A DNA stretch of 64,000 nt. Source: Bacteroides sp. (GTDB taxonomy: Bacteria > Bacteroidota > Bacteroidia > Bacteroidales > Muribaculaceae). The position numbers were made by a program, and so were the translations under genes. Below, in pieces: positions 17,059 through 25,316 of this stretch; within the stretch, counting starts at the first letter, position 1, and each line of letters starts with the position of its first letter. The stretch is taken from assembly GCA_014802335.1 (NCBI GenBank), contig JAAVCL010000021.1, positions 1 through 64,000 of the forward strand, read 5' to 3'. The notes beneath the pieces were generated by a model. It did not search any database. It saw only the letters and a program-made list of their open reading frames with translations, and was not told the DNA's origin.

Positions 17059-19215
17059 TTATTCTTCAGTCTGAGAAGCAGCATATTCCTTCAGAAGTTT
17101 TTCCTGAACATCGCCCGGTACGAGTTCATAGCTTGCAAACTTCATTGAGAAAGAACTGCGTCCGCCGGTGATTGAACTCAACGAGGTTGAATAGCTTGAC
17201 ATCTCCTTCAAAGGTACCTTTGCATTAAGCTTTTCAATTCCGTTTTCCGATTCCATTCCCATGATAATCGCGCGTCGTCCTTGCAGATCGCTCATCACGT
17301 CGCCCATAGTATCGCCGGGTGTGAGAACTTCTACATCGTAAACGGGCTCCAGAATCTTGGGATTTGCATTACGGAATGCTTCAGAGAAAGCGTTGCGACC
17401 TGCAAGACGGAAGGATATTTCATTTGAGTCAACCGGATGCATTTTGCCGTCATATATCATAACGCGTACGTCACGTGCATAAGAGCCGGTGAGCGGTCCC
17501 TGTTCCATACGGTCCATAAGTCCCTTGACAATTGCCGGAATGAAACGTGCATCAATCGAACCGCCGACTGTGCAATCATACACCACAAGCTTGCCACCCC
17601 AATCCAACGGTATTTCTTGTTTATCGCGAACTTTGAGCTTGAATTCCTGATTTCCGAATTTGTAGCCGTCAGGTTCCGGCATGCCTTCTGTGTAAGGCTC
17701 GATAATCAGATGCACCTCGCCAAACTGACCCGATCCGCCTGATTGTTTCTTATGGCGATAGTCTGCGCGGGCAGCCTTGGTGATAGTTTCACGATAGGGT
17801 ATACGCATCTCGTCAAACACGATGGGTAATTTTTCGTTGTTTTCGATGCGCCATTTGAGTGTGCGGAGGTGGAATTCGCCCTGGCCTTTTACGAGTGTCT
17901 GTTTTAATTCTTTGCTTTGTTCGATGATCCATGTCGGGTCTTCTTCATGCATTCTTGTCAGAATGGCCGACAGTTTCTCGGCATCACTTTCTGTAACGGG
18001 ACGAATGGCGCGAACATACTTGGGTGCGGGATACTTGATGAAATCAAATTGATAGTCACATCCCTTGCCGTCCAATGTGTTGCCGGTGCGAACATCTTTT
18101 AATTTTACAGATGCTCCGATGTCGCCTGCCTCAAGTTGATCGATCGGTGTGCGCAGCTGGCCGCATACTGTAAATATCTGCGCAAGACGTTCTTTACCGC
18201 CACGGGTTGCGTTCTCAAGATCGTCACCGGCCTTCAGGGTGCCGCTCATTACTTTGAAATAACTTACTTCGCCGATGTGGGGTTCCACAGAGGTCTTGAA
18301 GAAGAATACTGATAACGGACCGTTTGAATCGGGTTTTACTTCAACTCCGCTTGTGGTGACGGGAGCCGGCATGTCACTTACAAAAGGACAAACATTGCCA
18401 AGGAATTCCATCAATCGGCGCACGCCCATATCTTTAGCTGCAGAAAGTACAACCACCGGATAAATCGAACGGTCAACAAGACCCTTGCGGATACCTTCGC
18501 GCATTTCATCTTCTGTGAGACTTCCCTGCTCGAAGAATTTCTCCATTAATGTCTCATCATTCTCTGCGGCAGCCTCCACAAGTATCTGGTTCAACTCGCG
18601 AGCCTTGTCAAGTTCTTCAGCCGGAATTTCTGTAATTTTGGGTACACCGCCATCAGGTCCCCATTCATATTTCTTCATCAGAAGAACATCGATCATTGAA
18701 TGGAAATTCGGCCCTGATTCCAAGGGGTATTGAATCTGAACCACACGCGGGCCGAACGTCTCTTTCAATTGTTCAAGCACGTTTTCAAAGTCTGCTTTTT
18801 CTGCATCCATTTGGTTCACGCCGAAAATAACAGGCTTCTTTAGCGCAGCTGTTGTGCGGAATATATTCTGTGTGCCTACTTCTACTCCATATTGAGCATC
18901 TACAAGTATGAGACCCATGTCGCAAACTCCAAGTGCCGTATAGGCATTGCCAACGAAATCGTCTGCTCCCGGGCAGTCAATGATATTCAACTTCTTATTA
19001 TTGAATTCCGCATTGAATACTGTTGAGAATACTGAATATCCATATTCTTTTTCTACCGGGAAATAGTCTGATACTGTATTGCCGGCGCTTATTGTGCCTC
19101 TGCGTTTTATAACTCCACACTCGTAAATCATCGATTCTGCGAGTGTGGTTTTCCCGGAGCCCTTAGATCCCAGCAGGGCTATGTTTTTAATTTCGTTGGT
19201 CTTGTAAACTTTCAT
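17059..19215 (-). CDS. elongation factor G paralogue (EF-G2), divergent G domain
   Basis: A 718-aa EF-G homologue with all EF-G domains, including a domain IV/V region (YELVPGDVQEKLL at the C-terminus). The G domain is altered. G1 is GSKGSGKTT and G4 is NQMD instead of NKxD. The G3 region reads DCPGADDF where canonical EF-G has DTPGHVDF, so the catalytic His is Ala (A84). A second EF-G lacking GTPase activity has been described in Bacteroides and linked to gut colonisation; this protein has the features expected of that group. It stands alone, upstream of clpS and divergent from hemW. Confidence 0.9.
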   Translation of the reverse strand: MKVYKTNEIKNIALLGSKGSGKTTLAESMIYECGVIKRRGTISAGNTVSDYFPVEKEYGYSVFSTVFNAEFNNKKLNIIDCPGADDFVGNAYTALGVCDMGLILVDAQYGVEVGTQNIFRTTAALKKPVIFGVNQMDAEKADFENVLEQLKETFGPRVVQIQYPLESGPNFHSMIDVLLMKKYEWGPDGGVPKITEIPAEELDKARELNQILVEAAAENDETLMEKFFEQGSLTEDEMREGIRKGLVDRSIYPVVVLSAAKDMGVRRLMEFLGNVCPFVSDMPAPVTTSGVEVKPDSNGPLSVFFFKTSVEPHIGEVSYFKVMSGTLKAGDDLENATRGGKERLAQIFTVCGQLRTPIDQLEAGDIGASVKLKDVRTGNTLDGKGCDYQFDFIKYPAPKYVRAIRPVTESDAEKLSAILTRMHEEDPTWIIEQSKELKQTLVKGQGEFHLRTLKWRIENNEKLPIVFDEMRIPYRETITKAARADYRHKKQSGGSGQFGEVHLIIEPYTEGMPEPDGYKFGNQEFKLKVRDKQEIPLDWGGKLVVYDCTVGGSIDARFIPAIVKGLMDRMEQGPLTGSYARDVRVMIYDGKMHPVDSNEISFRLAGRNAFSEAFRNANPKILEPVYDVEVLTPGDTMGDVMSDLQGRRAIIMGMESENGIEKLNAKVPLKEMSSYSTSLSSITGGRSSFSMKFASYELVPGDVQEKLLKEYAASQTEE

Positions 19216-19551
19216 GTCGTATTGCGATTTTAAGTGTTATTATTTATAACCGATGCCTCTTTTATATATTTAGGCTTCTTGTAACTTTTCAGCCGCAATT
19301 TAGTAAAATTTGTGTAATAATCATCATCTTTTATATATGTTGTGTAACATATTTATTATCTTTTATTAATTTTGCATTTTCAAAAACATCAAAAAATCGA
19401 CAGCAATGTAATGACGCGGCCCGCCACGTCCCTACATTTTGCCGCCCCATTCCTTTCCGCGTGGATTTTTGTACTAAAGACCGAAAAGAAGCATAGCCCC
19501 AAAAACAACTTCAATATAATCTAATTTCTAAGTGTTACTTAAGAGCTAATT
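19216..19551. other. divergent intergenic region EF-G2 / hemW
   Basis: The 336-bp gap holds a small palindrome ATATGTT-GTGT-AACATAT (19335-19352), a -7-like TAATTTTG (19367-19374) without a well-spaced -33, and a composite repeat (19413-19541) abutting hemW. Confidence 0.5.
19413..19541 (+). repeat. composite repeat: degenerate palindrome plus ~70-bp module
   Basis: 19413-19430 is a decayed palindrome (GACGCGGCCCGCCACGTC). It is followed at 19473-19541 by the module with AAAGACCGAAAAGAA and CATAGCCCC. The module ends about 10 nt before the hemW ATG. This is the inverse orientation of the copies at 7962 and 24945. Confidence 0.7.
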
Positions 19552-20682
19552 ATGGCAGGTATTTATATTCATATTCCTTTTTGTAAAAGACGTTGCATTT
19601 ATTGTGACTTTTATTCTGTTGGGTCTGTGCTGGCCGATTGGCCCCGATTTGTGGATGCTCTGATTGCCGAGGCTGACTTAAGACGCAAGGAATTTTTAAG
19701 TTTTTCTAAATCAGAGCCACTCTCTTTCTATATCGGGGGTGGAACCCCTTCTCTTATTCCTGAAGAAAATTTCAAGTACCTCGCTTCGTCATTAATAGAT
19801 TTAATCGGCAAGCCTGCTGAATTTACAATTGAAGTTAATCCTGATGACATCAATTCTCAAAAAGCCGAGGCCTGGGCGAATGTGGGGGTTAACCGCGTTT
19901 CGATGGGGGTCCAGTCTTTGAACGATGATGAGCTCTCTTTTATCGGTCGCAGACACTCCTCGGCCCATGTTCGCTCTGCATTATCAATTCTTAAGGAAAA
20001 GTTCTCGAACATAAGCCTCGACTTGATGTTTGGCCTCCCGGGGCAGACCCTTGATTCTCTCTCAAAAACCATCTCGGAAATTGTGGATATGCAGCCTCAA
20101 CATATCTCGGTATATTCTTTAATGTATGAGGAGCGGTCTGCTTTGACAAAACTCAGAGATATGGGTAGGATAGGGGAGATGGCAGAAGATGAGTCTCTTG
20201 AAATGTTTAAACTTATTTCTTCTGTCTTGAAGGAAAATGGTTTTGAAAGATATGAAATTTCCAACTATTCCAAACCCGGTTTCCGCTCTTTGCATAATTC
20301 ATCTTATTGGGCCGGAGTGCCTTATTTAGGACTTGGGCCTGCTGCTCACAGTTATGACGGAAAGAATACAAGAAAAGCTAATATCGCTGATTTTAAGACT
20401 TATCTTGCAGAAATAGAGAAAAATAATACAGCTTATATTGTAGAGAAACTCTCTGATGAGGAATTGCGCGAGGAAATGATTATGACCCGTCTTCGCACAG
20501 CCGAGGGCCTTTCATTATCCCATTTTCGCTCTCGGTTTGGAACGAGCGAAGAGAATTCTCTTATGAGCAAGGCTTATACGTGGATAAAAACAGGGCATCT
20601 TGCTCTTAGTGCCAACGCCGAATTGTCGCTTACCGATAAGGGTGTGATGGTGTCGGATGAAATTATTTCAGATTTATTTTAA
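19552..20682 (+). CDS. hemW: radical SAM heme chaperone HemW
   Basis: A 376-aa HemN-like radical SAM protein. The [4Fe-4S] cysteines are C11, C15 and C18 in PFCKRRCIYCDFYS, followed by YIGGGTPSLI and EVNPDDI. The length and the HIPFC start match HemW (a heme-binding chaperone formerly annotated as oxygen-independent coproporphyrinogen oxidase) rather than true HemN, which is longer. A C-terminal HemN_C-like region is present. It is a single gene with a dispersed repeat directly before its start. Confidence 0.9.
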   Translation: MAGIYIHIPFCKRRCIYCDFYSVGSVLADWPRFVDALIAEADLRRKEFLSFSKSEPLSFYIGGGTPSLIPEENFKYLASSLIDLIGKPAEFTIEVNPDDINSQKAEAWANVGVNRVSMGVQSLNDDELSFIGRRHSSAHVRSALSILKEKFSNISLDLMFGLPGQTLDSLSKTISEIVDMQPQHISVYSLMYEERSALTKLRDMGRIGEMAEDESLEMFKLISSVLKENGFERYEISNYSKPGFRSLHNSSYWAGVPYLGLGPAAHSYDGKNTRKANIADFKTYLAEIEKNNTAYIVEKLSDEELREEMIMTRLRTAEGLSLSHFRSRFGTSEENSLMSKAYTWIKTGHLALSANAELSLTDKGVMVSDEIISDLF

Positions 20683-20738
20683 CCGGGATAACGGTATGCC
20701 GACACAATGTCGGTTTTGCACTCAGTTGTTTAAAGCAA

Positions 20739-20789
20739 CATCCACTAAAAATCCTCCCCCCCCCCGGCATTAAGAAATTTTAGTGGATG
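20739..20789. terminator. hairpin with a C10 tract in its loop
   Basis: CATCCACTAAAA (20739-20750) pairs with TTTTAGTGGATG (20778-20789). The loop contains ten consecutive C (20756-20765). It lies between convergent hemW and the 216-aa protein gene and probably terminates one or both transcripts. Confidence 0.55.
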
Positions 20790-20803
20790 ATGCCTAAAGA
20801 ATG

Positions 20804-21454
20804 TTATCTGTTTATAATGGGGAGTAGAATGTTTTCGAAGTTTGAACGTGACACTATTCGATAATGGAAGTGCGTTGAGTCATTGAATTTTTGGCTGTGA
20901 TGAACTATGTAATTCCCCTCCTTGAATTGTTTTTTCAGCTCTTCCCGGTCTTGTTCTTCATTTTCGAAATGAATTCCCTTGTTAATAATTACACTGTCAA
21001 TAACGCTCCACGTCTTTTCCCATTCTTCACCCGAGGGTGGAACTATTCCCTGAACACTTTCTACAAAAGCCGGAAAGAATATGTCGTAAGGGATTATCCC
21101 ATCTTTCAACAGTGAAAGATTGACCCTATAAAAGTTTCCATGATATCCGGTCTTTTCATATAGAGGTCCTTCAAACGAGTCTGTTTCCGCGAGTTCCTGT
21201 CTTAGATAGCGTCCGGATGCGGCTGTATCTGTAAGAATATGGCCCGGTCCGAAATAATCTTGCATGAAATTCTTATAGACGTCCCGATATTGCGATGCGG
21301 GATAATGCTTCAGCTGATAATCAAGAGCGTCAGATATGGAATCGGCGGTGGTAGGATACTCCTTAACTTCACCTATTTTTGCAGAATGAGATGTGCCTCC
21401 AATAATAAGCAGACTCAAGATAATGGCTGCTGAGGCAAGTCTTCCTTTTTTCAT
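20804..21454 (-). CDS. exported protein of unknown function
   Basis: A 216-aa protein with an N-terminal hydrophobic signal (about residues 6-24, KKGRLASAAIILSLLIIGG) and then a soluble domain rich in Tyr, His and acidic residues. Notable stretches are QDYFGPGHI, GYHGNFYRVNLSLLKDG and VHHSQKFNDSTHFHYRI. I do not recognise a named domain. Similar proteins seem to occur in other Bacteroidales, but that is memory, not a search. It follows aqpZ on the same strand, separated from it by a terminator hairpin. Confidence 0.75.
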   Translation of the reverse strand: MKKGRLASAAIILSLLIIGGTSHSAKIGEVKEYPTTADSISDALDYQLKHYPASQYRDVYKNFMQDYFGPGHILTDTAASGRYLRQELAETDSFEGPLYEKTGYHGNFYRVNLSLLKDGIIPYDIFFPAFVESVQGIVPPSGEEWEKTWSVIDSVIINKGIHFENEEQDREELKKQFKEGNYIVHHSQKFNDSTHFHYRIVSRSNFENILLPIINR

Positions 21455-21476
21455 TTATATAGATTAATAATAGCAA

Positions 21477-21501
21477 AGACCCCAGCACCGGGCCGGGGTC
21501 T
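21477..21501 (-). terminator. terminator after the aquaporin gene
   Basis: AGACCCC (21477-21483) pairs with GGGGTCT (21495-21501) just downstream of the aquaporin stop on the minus strand. Confidence 0.6.
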
Positions 21502-21517
21502 GAATAACTTATTTTAA

Positions 21518-22225
21518 TTATCCGACTTGTTGCATGGTTTCATTATCGGTGCGCCCTTTGAGGATTCCTTTCCAGGTTATGGCTGCTAAAAGAGCACCAA
21601 CCAGCGGGCCTACCACCATAATCCAGAAATCACCCCATGCTGTGGGAGAAAATAGAGCGGGACCAAAGCTGCGTGCAGGATTAACGGAGCAATTATCAAC
21701 AGGAATACCAACGATATTTACCAATCCTAATGCAAGTCCGATTGCAAGTCCGGCGAATTTGCCGAAACCCAGTTTCTCGTCTGTCGCTCCAAAAATAACA
21801 AGTACGAAAAAGAATGTAAATAATATTTCCATAAACAATGCCATTCCGGCAGTAGCACCGGGTTGCAGCACGTTGGTAGCAAGATTTGAATCTCCGGTGA
21901 TTCCTCCAAAGTCAAATCCTCCGTCCATATTTACAAACCAATATAGGAATCCGGCTCCAATCGCAGCTCCGATGAGTTGGCTGATTACGTATCCGCAGAA
22001 TTCTTTGGTATTCATTTTCCCGGCAACCCACATACCGAAGGATACGGCAGGATTAACATGGCAGCCCGATATGTTTCCGATGCAATAGCAAAGACATACC
22101 AACACAAGTCCGAAACACAGACCAATTCCTAACACTCCGATTTTCGGCCCTGCCAAAACAGCGCTTCCACATGCCATAAGCACTAAAAACATAGTGCCAA
22201 AGCCTTCTGCTAAATACTTTTTCAT
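21518..22225 (-). CDS. aqpZ: aquaporin family channel (AqpZ-like)
   Basis: A 235-aa, six-helix MIP channel with both NPA boxes (residues 58-60 in CHVNPAVS and 182-184 in SVNPARS). It aligns best with AqpZ and lacks the longer loops of GlpF. Relative to E. coli AqpZ (filter F43, H174, T183, R189), the equivalent residues here are F39, N170, C179 and R185. The normally diagnostic filter His is therefore Asn and the Thr is Cys, so solute selectivity may be broader than water. It is a single gene with a terminator. Confidence 0.9.
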   Translation of the reverse strand: MKKYLAEGFGTMFLVLMACGSAVLAGPKIGVLGIGLCFGLVLVCLCYCIGNISGCHVNPAVSFGMWVAGKMNTKEFCGYVISQLIGAAIGAGFLYWFVNMDGGFDFGGITGDSNLATNVLQPGATAGMALFMEILFTFFFVLVIFGATDEKLGFGKFAGLAIGLALGLVNIVGIPVDNCSVNPARSFGPALFSPTAWGDFWIMVVGPLVGALLAAITWKGILKGRTDNETMQQVG

Positions 22226-22418
22226 ACTGTTAAATTTTTTAATAAAAATAATTTATCTTATTAACCAAATTATTATCACCTTTGTTCGCGGGCAATATGA
22301 AATTCTCTTAAACTGATTGCAAGTTGTGTTTTAAATTCCGGTTTCAAAAGAAATATGCGATGCAACCACCGTCCCATTACCGGACGGACGTTACGATTTG
22401 TGACCGGACGAGTGTAGG

Positions 22419-22572
22419 GACGTGGCGTGCCACGTCTGAGTAAACATCGTCTCATTACCGGACAAATGTAGGGACGTGGCCTGCCACGTCTGAGTAAACA
22501 TCACCGTATTACCGTCTGAGCAAACACCGCCACATTACCCCGTCGTAACAATCAGACGTGGCACGCCACGTC
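22419..22572. repeat. cluster of three palindromic repeats
   Basis: Copies at 22419-22436 (GACGTGGCGTGCCACGTC), 22473-22490 (central CT) and 22555-22572 (central CA). The first two sit in similar ~54-bp units (GTAGGGACGTGG... then TGAGTAAACATC), so the repeated unit is longer than the palindrome. Confidence 0.85.
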
Positions 22573-22667
22573 CCTACATTTTGCCGCGCAATTCGTTAGC
22601 GCGCGAATGTTTTTACATCACTCATGTGTCAACTCGTGATATGGCAAAACTGTTAAAATATATTAAT

Positions 22668-22712
22668 AACTATTTTTATAGTTGTATAACTAAATTTTTA
22701 GTTATATCTTTG
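22668..22712 (+). promoter_or_regulatory. promoter and operator candidates of the blaI-like gene
   Basis: The -7 element TATCTTTG is at 22705-22712 with TTG at 22682-22684, 20 nt upstream. Two inverted repeats lie here: AACTAT-TTTT-ATAGTT (22668-22683) across the -33 region and ATAACTAAATTTTTAGTTAT (22686-22705) in the spacer. This is the arrangement expected if the BlaI-family repressor binds its own promoter. Confidence 0.65.
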
Positions 22713-22727
22713 CTCATCCAAAGTATA

Positions 22728-22748
22728 CGTAAAAAGTTTAAACGACTT
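22728..22748 (+). repeat. short AAGTTTAAACGACTT repeat
   Basis: CGTAAAAAGTTTAAACGACTT, identical to the 3' part of the repeats at 61-119 and 7802-7864. It lies in the leader of the blaI-like gene. Confidence 0.65.
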
Positions 22749-22780
22749 TATAGTTGATTTGATCGGCTAATATTAAGATT

Positions 22781-23164
22781 ATGAAAAAAGAACGGAAAAA
22801 GCTTACTCCGAAAGAGGAAATAATAATGAGTTGTTTCTGGCAAAACGGCCCGATGTTTGTTCGTGAGGTAATGGACAAACTTGACGACCCCAAACCGCAT
22901 TTCAACACCGTTTCAACCTTCGTAAGGGGGCTTGAGGCCAAAGGCTGGCTTGGTCATGAGAATGTGGGTAATTCTTACAGATATTTTCCATTGGTTGACA
23001 GTTCGCAGTGGCGTGAAAATTCATTAGGTAAAATTGTCGATAAATTTTTCGGCCGCTCATATTTAAAGTTCGTATCTGCTTTGGTGGAAGAAGAAAAAAT
23101 AACCACTTCCGAACTTAAGGACTTGATAGAATCAATAGAAAAGCAAAAGAAATCGCAATCCTAA
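22781..23164 (+). CDS. BlaI/MecI-family transcriptional repressor
   Basis: A 127-aa winged-helix protein of the BlaI/MecI/CopY family. LTPKEEIIMSCFWQNGPMFVREVMDKL forms the first helices and VSTFVRGLEAKGWL the recognition helix and wing. The C-terminal part is the dimerisation helix region, where this family is cleaved on induction. It sits 18 nt before an M56 metallopeptidase gene, the usual repressor/sensor pairing. Inverted repeats overlapping its own promoter suggest autoregulation. Nothing here indicates beta-lactam resistance specifically. Confidence 0.92.
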   Translation: MKKERKKLTPKEEIIMSCFWQNGPMFVREVMDKLDDPKPHFNTVSTFVRGLEAKGWLGHENVGNSYRYFPLVDSSQWRENSLGKIVDKFFGRSYLKFVSALVEEEKITTSELKDLIESIEKQKKSQS

Positions 23165-23182
23165 TCTATTCTTTATTAATAC

Positions 23183-24799
23183 ATGCTTATGGGTATATTT
23201 CTTACATATATACTTCAAGTTGCAGTTATAATGAATATACTCTGCTTAGTCTATAAGTGGCTTATATCCGACACAACTTTCTTTGCCCTCAACCGAGTTA
23301 TGCTCATGTTAATTTATGCATTCTCCTGGTTGTTGCCGTTATTTTTGAATATAAACTGGCAGGTTGAAACTGTATCTGAAATTGAGGTTGATTTCGGGCA
23401 ATTGGAAGTAGTTGGAATTGCATCTCCGGCCCCGGCATCTGATTATTCCGGCTATATCCGCGTCTCGATGTGGGTGTATTTGGCCGGGGTAGTAATTACC
23501 GGACTTTGGGTTATTGTGGGAGTTATTCGGCTCTCGGCCATAGTTAAGGCAGGTGTTTTCAGCAAAAAAATCGGTCGTTTCACTGAACTTATATGTGCCA
23601 AAGCTCCCGGGCCTTTCAGCTGGTGGAAATACATTGTGCTCCGTCCGCAGGATATGGGAGAGAATTATGACATGATTGTCACCCACGAACTCGCTCATCT
23701 TAAACTCCGCCACGGATTTGACCTGATACTTGCCCAATTATCTTTGATTTTTCAATGGTTTTCCCCCGCCTCATGGATACTGATGCGGTCAATAAAAGAA
23801 AATCATGAATATCAGGTGGATAAGATAGCAAGTGGTGCGGATCCTTATAGATACCAAATGATGCTAATAAAAATGACTGCCGGCACAAGATTGCCCCTCC
23901 TTGCCGACAGTCTTAATCACAGTAAACTTAAAAAACGTCTGACTATGATGATGACTAAAAAAACTTCTTCGTCGCGTCGTTTCGCGACCATGGCGCTCCC
24001 CGTAGTTGCGGCAGTGGCCTTCGTTGCTCTTTCTCAGCCTTCCGTTGCCCGGATTGCCGATATGGTGAGCTCAACTTCTATCTTGCCCCTGTCTTCGGTG
24101 GCGACAGACAAAGTTAGTAATTCTTATTCTTCTGTGCAAATGGCAGAATCAGCAGTTGATGTTGCTGCCCCTTCGCAGAGTGTGGATGAAAACACTCCCG
24201 TGGATTCAAAAAATGCCGATATGACTCCTTCTGTTGCAACCGACTCGGGAGCAGAGGACACTCCTGTGGCCCGGGACAATACTTCCGAGAAAGCTGAAAA
24301 AGCAAAACCTGCTATTTTCATTGACGGAGTTCTTTATAAAGGAGACTTAAACAGTATCTCAAGCGATGATGTTGCTTCGATGGTAGTTGTAAAAAACGAT
24401 CCTGAATATCCGCAAGGCAAGATAATGGTAAAAACAAAAAATTCAAATTGGAATATTCCAAATGCCAACAATGAATCACAAACATATCTCGTTACTAATG
24501 AAAAAATAGCAGAATATAAAGGGGGGCAGAAGGAGCTGATGTCTTTCCTTGCAAAGAACATCAAGTGTCCTGAAAACCTGGAAAAAATGCAGCGCGTTAT
24601 CGTTCAGTTCACCATAGAACAGGACGGCACCGTCAACAATGCAAGAATTGTGAGAGGTGGTGACGATGCTTGCAATGAAGAGGCTCTTAAGGTCGTGAAT
24701 ATGACCTCGGGTAACTGGATTCCGGGTCAAAATGATGGTAAGCCTGTAGCGACTCAATTCACACTTCCCATTAATTTCAAACCTGAAGTATCAGAATAA
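23183..24799 (+). CDS. M56 (BlaR1-like) sensor metallopeptidase with TonB-type C-terminus
   Basis: A 538-aa membrane protein. N-terminal hydrophobic helices at about 5-28, 37-58 and 94-117 precede the zinc site HELAH (H168-H172), typical of BlaR1/MecR1 peptidases. A further hydrophobic helix lies near residues 268-285. A long Ser/Ala/Asp-rich periplasmic linker follows. The C-terminal ~90 residues (from MSFLAKNIKCPENL) resemble a TonB C-terminal domain, with VIVQFTIEQDGTV and the final LPINFKPE. This architecture is common in Bacteroidetes. It presumably inactivates the upstream repressor in response to an envelope signal; the ligand is unknown. Confidence 0.9.
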   Translation: MLMGIFLTYILQVAVIMNILCLVYKWLISDTTFFALNRVMLMLIYAFSWLLPLFLNINWQVETVSEIEVDFGQLEVVGIASPAPASDYSGYIRVSMWVYLAGVVITGLWVIVGVIRLSAIVKAGVFSKKIGRFTELICAKAPGPFSWWKYIVLRPQDMGENYDMIVTHELAHLKLRHGFDLILAQLSLIFQWFSPASWILMRSIKENHEYQVDKIASGADPYRYQMMLIKMTAGTRLPLLADSLNHSKLKKRLTMMMTKKTSSSRRFATMALPVVAAVAFVALSQPSVARIADMVSSTSILPLSSVATDKVSNSYSSVQMAESAVDVAAPSQSVDENTPVDSKNADMTPSVATDSGAEDTPVARDNTSEKAEKAKPAIFIDGVLYKGDLNSISSDDVASMVVVKNDPEYPQGKIMVKTKNSNWNIPNANNESQTYLVTNEKIAEYKGGQKELMSFLAKNIKCPENLEKMQRVIVQFTIEQDGTVNNARIVRGGDDACNEEALKVVNMTSGNWIPGQNDGKPVATQFTLPINFKPEVSE

Positions 24800-24896
24800 A
24801 AATCAGATAACTTAAATAATTAAAAAATAATTATATAAGCATATCTTGAAATTGCTATGACTCATTGTTGAGTCTTTTTGAAATGATTTTGAATTG

Positions 24897-24932
24897 TTCC
24901 TCGGTCGTTTAGCCCGTTAAACGACCGAGGAA
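24897..24932 (+). terminator. hairpin downstream of the M56 gene
   Basis: TTCCTCGGTCGTTTA (24897-24911) and TAAACGACCGAGGAA (24918-24932) form a 15-bp perfect stem with a 6-base loop. The U-tract is weak. Confidence 0.65.
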
Positions 24933-24944
24933 TAATTACATAGA

Positions 24945-25098
24945 TAAGCAGCTCTTAGAATTAGTTTATATTGAAGTAATTTTTGTGACTATGTTACTTT
25001 TCGGTCTTTAATCAAAAAACGTAAAATATCATCGACAAATGTAGGGACATGGCGTGCCATGTATGATCATTGCGGTGTTCCCTCAGACGTGGCACGCC
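24945..25098 (-). repeat. composite repeat: ~70-bp module plus palindromes
   Basis: The module at 24945-25013 (TAAGCAGCTCTTAGAATTAG to TTTTCGGTCTTT) is followed by the palindrome GACATGGCGTGCCATGTA (25046-25063) and a half copy GACGTGGCACGCC (25086-25098). Same order as at 7962-8083. It fills most of the 517-bp M56-dapF gap, which otherwise holds the 24897 hairpin and the dapF promoter. Confidence 0.75.
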
Positions 25099-25250
25099 CT
25101 ACACTTGTCCGGTAATGGGACGTCCTTACACTCGTCGGAACGTTCCGGCACTCGCCTTTCTCAATTCCCAAATCAATTCAAAAAAATTCCTGAAAATAAG
25201 CATAATCGATTTCCAGGAGCTGCTTAAAATATAAAATATTTCTACCGCTG

Positions 25251-25283
25251 TTTGAAAAGAATGAAATTATTTTATTAAATTTG
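25251..25283 (+). promoter_or_regulatory. promoter of dapF-dapL
   Basis: TTTG at 25251-25254 and TAAATTTG at 25276-25283, separated by 21 nt, match the Bacteroidetes consensus. Transcription would start near 25290, about 27 nt before the ATG at 25317. Confidence 0.78.
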
Positions 25284-25316
25284 CATTATGGAAAGTGTTT
25301 TTTAAACGTATCTATA

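Larger units (their letters stand above)
22226..22780. other. repeat-rich divergent region aqpZ / blaI-like
   Basis: This 555-bp region contains three palindromic repeats (22419-22572), two inverted-repeat operator candidates, a promoter for the blaI-like gene and a short AAGTTTAAACGACTT repeat (22728-22748). No ORF in it looks real. Confidence 0.6.

Noticed and set aside
22419-22572. CRISPR-like array of short palindromic repeats
   Set aside because: Repeats are spaced irregularly (54-82 bp), the intervening sequences resemble each other, and no cas genes are present.
22781-24799. Beta-lactam resistance operon
   Set aside because: BlaI/M56 pairs are widespread in Bacteroidetes with other targets, and no beta-lactamase or PBP2a-like gene is adjacent.
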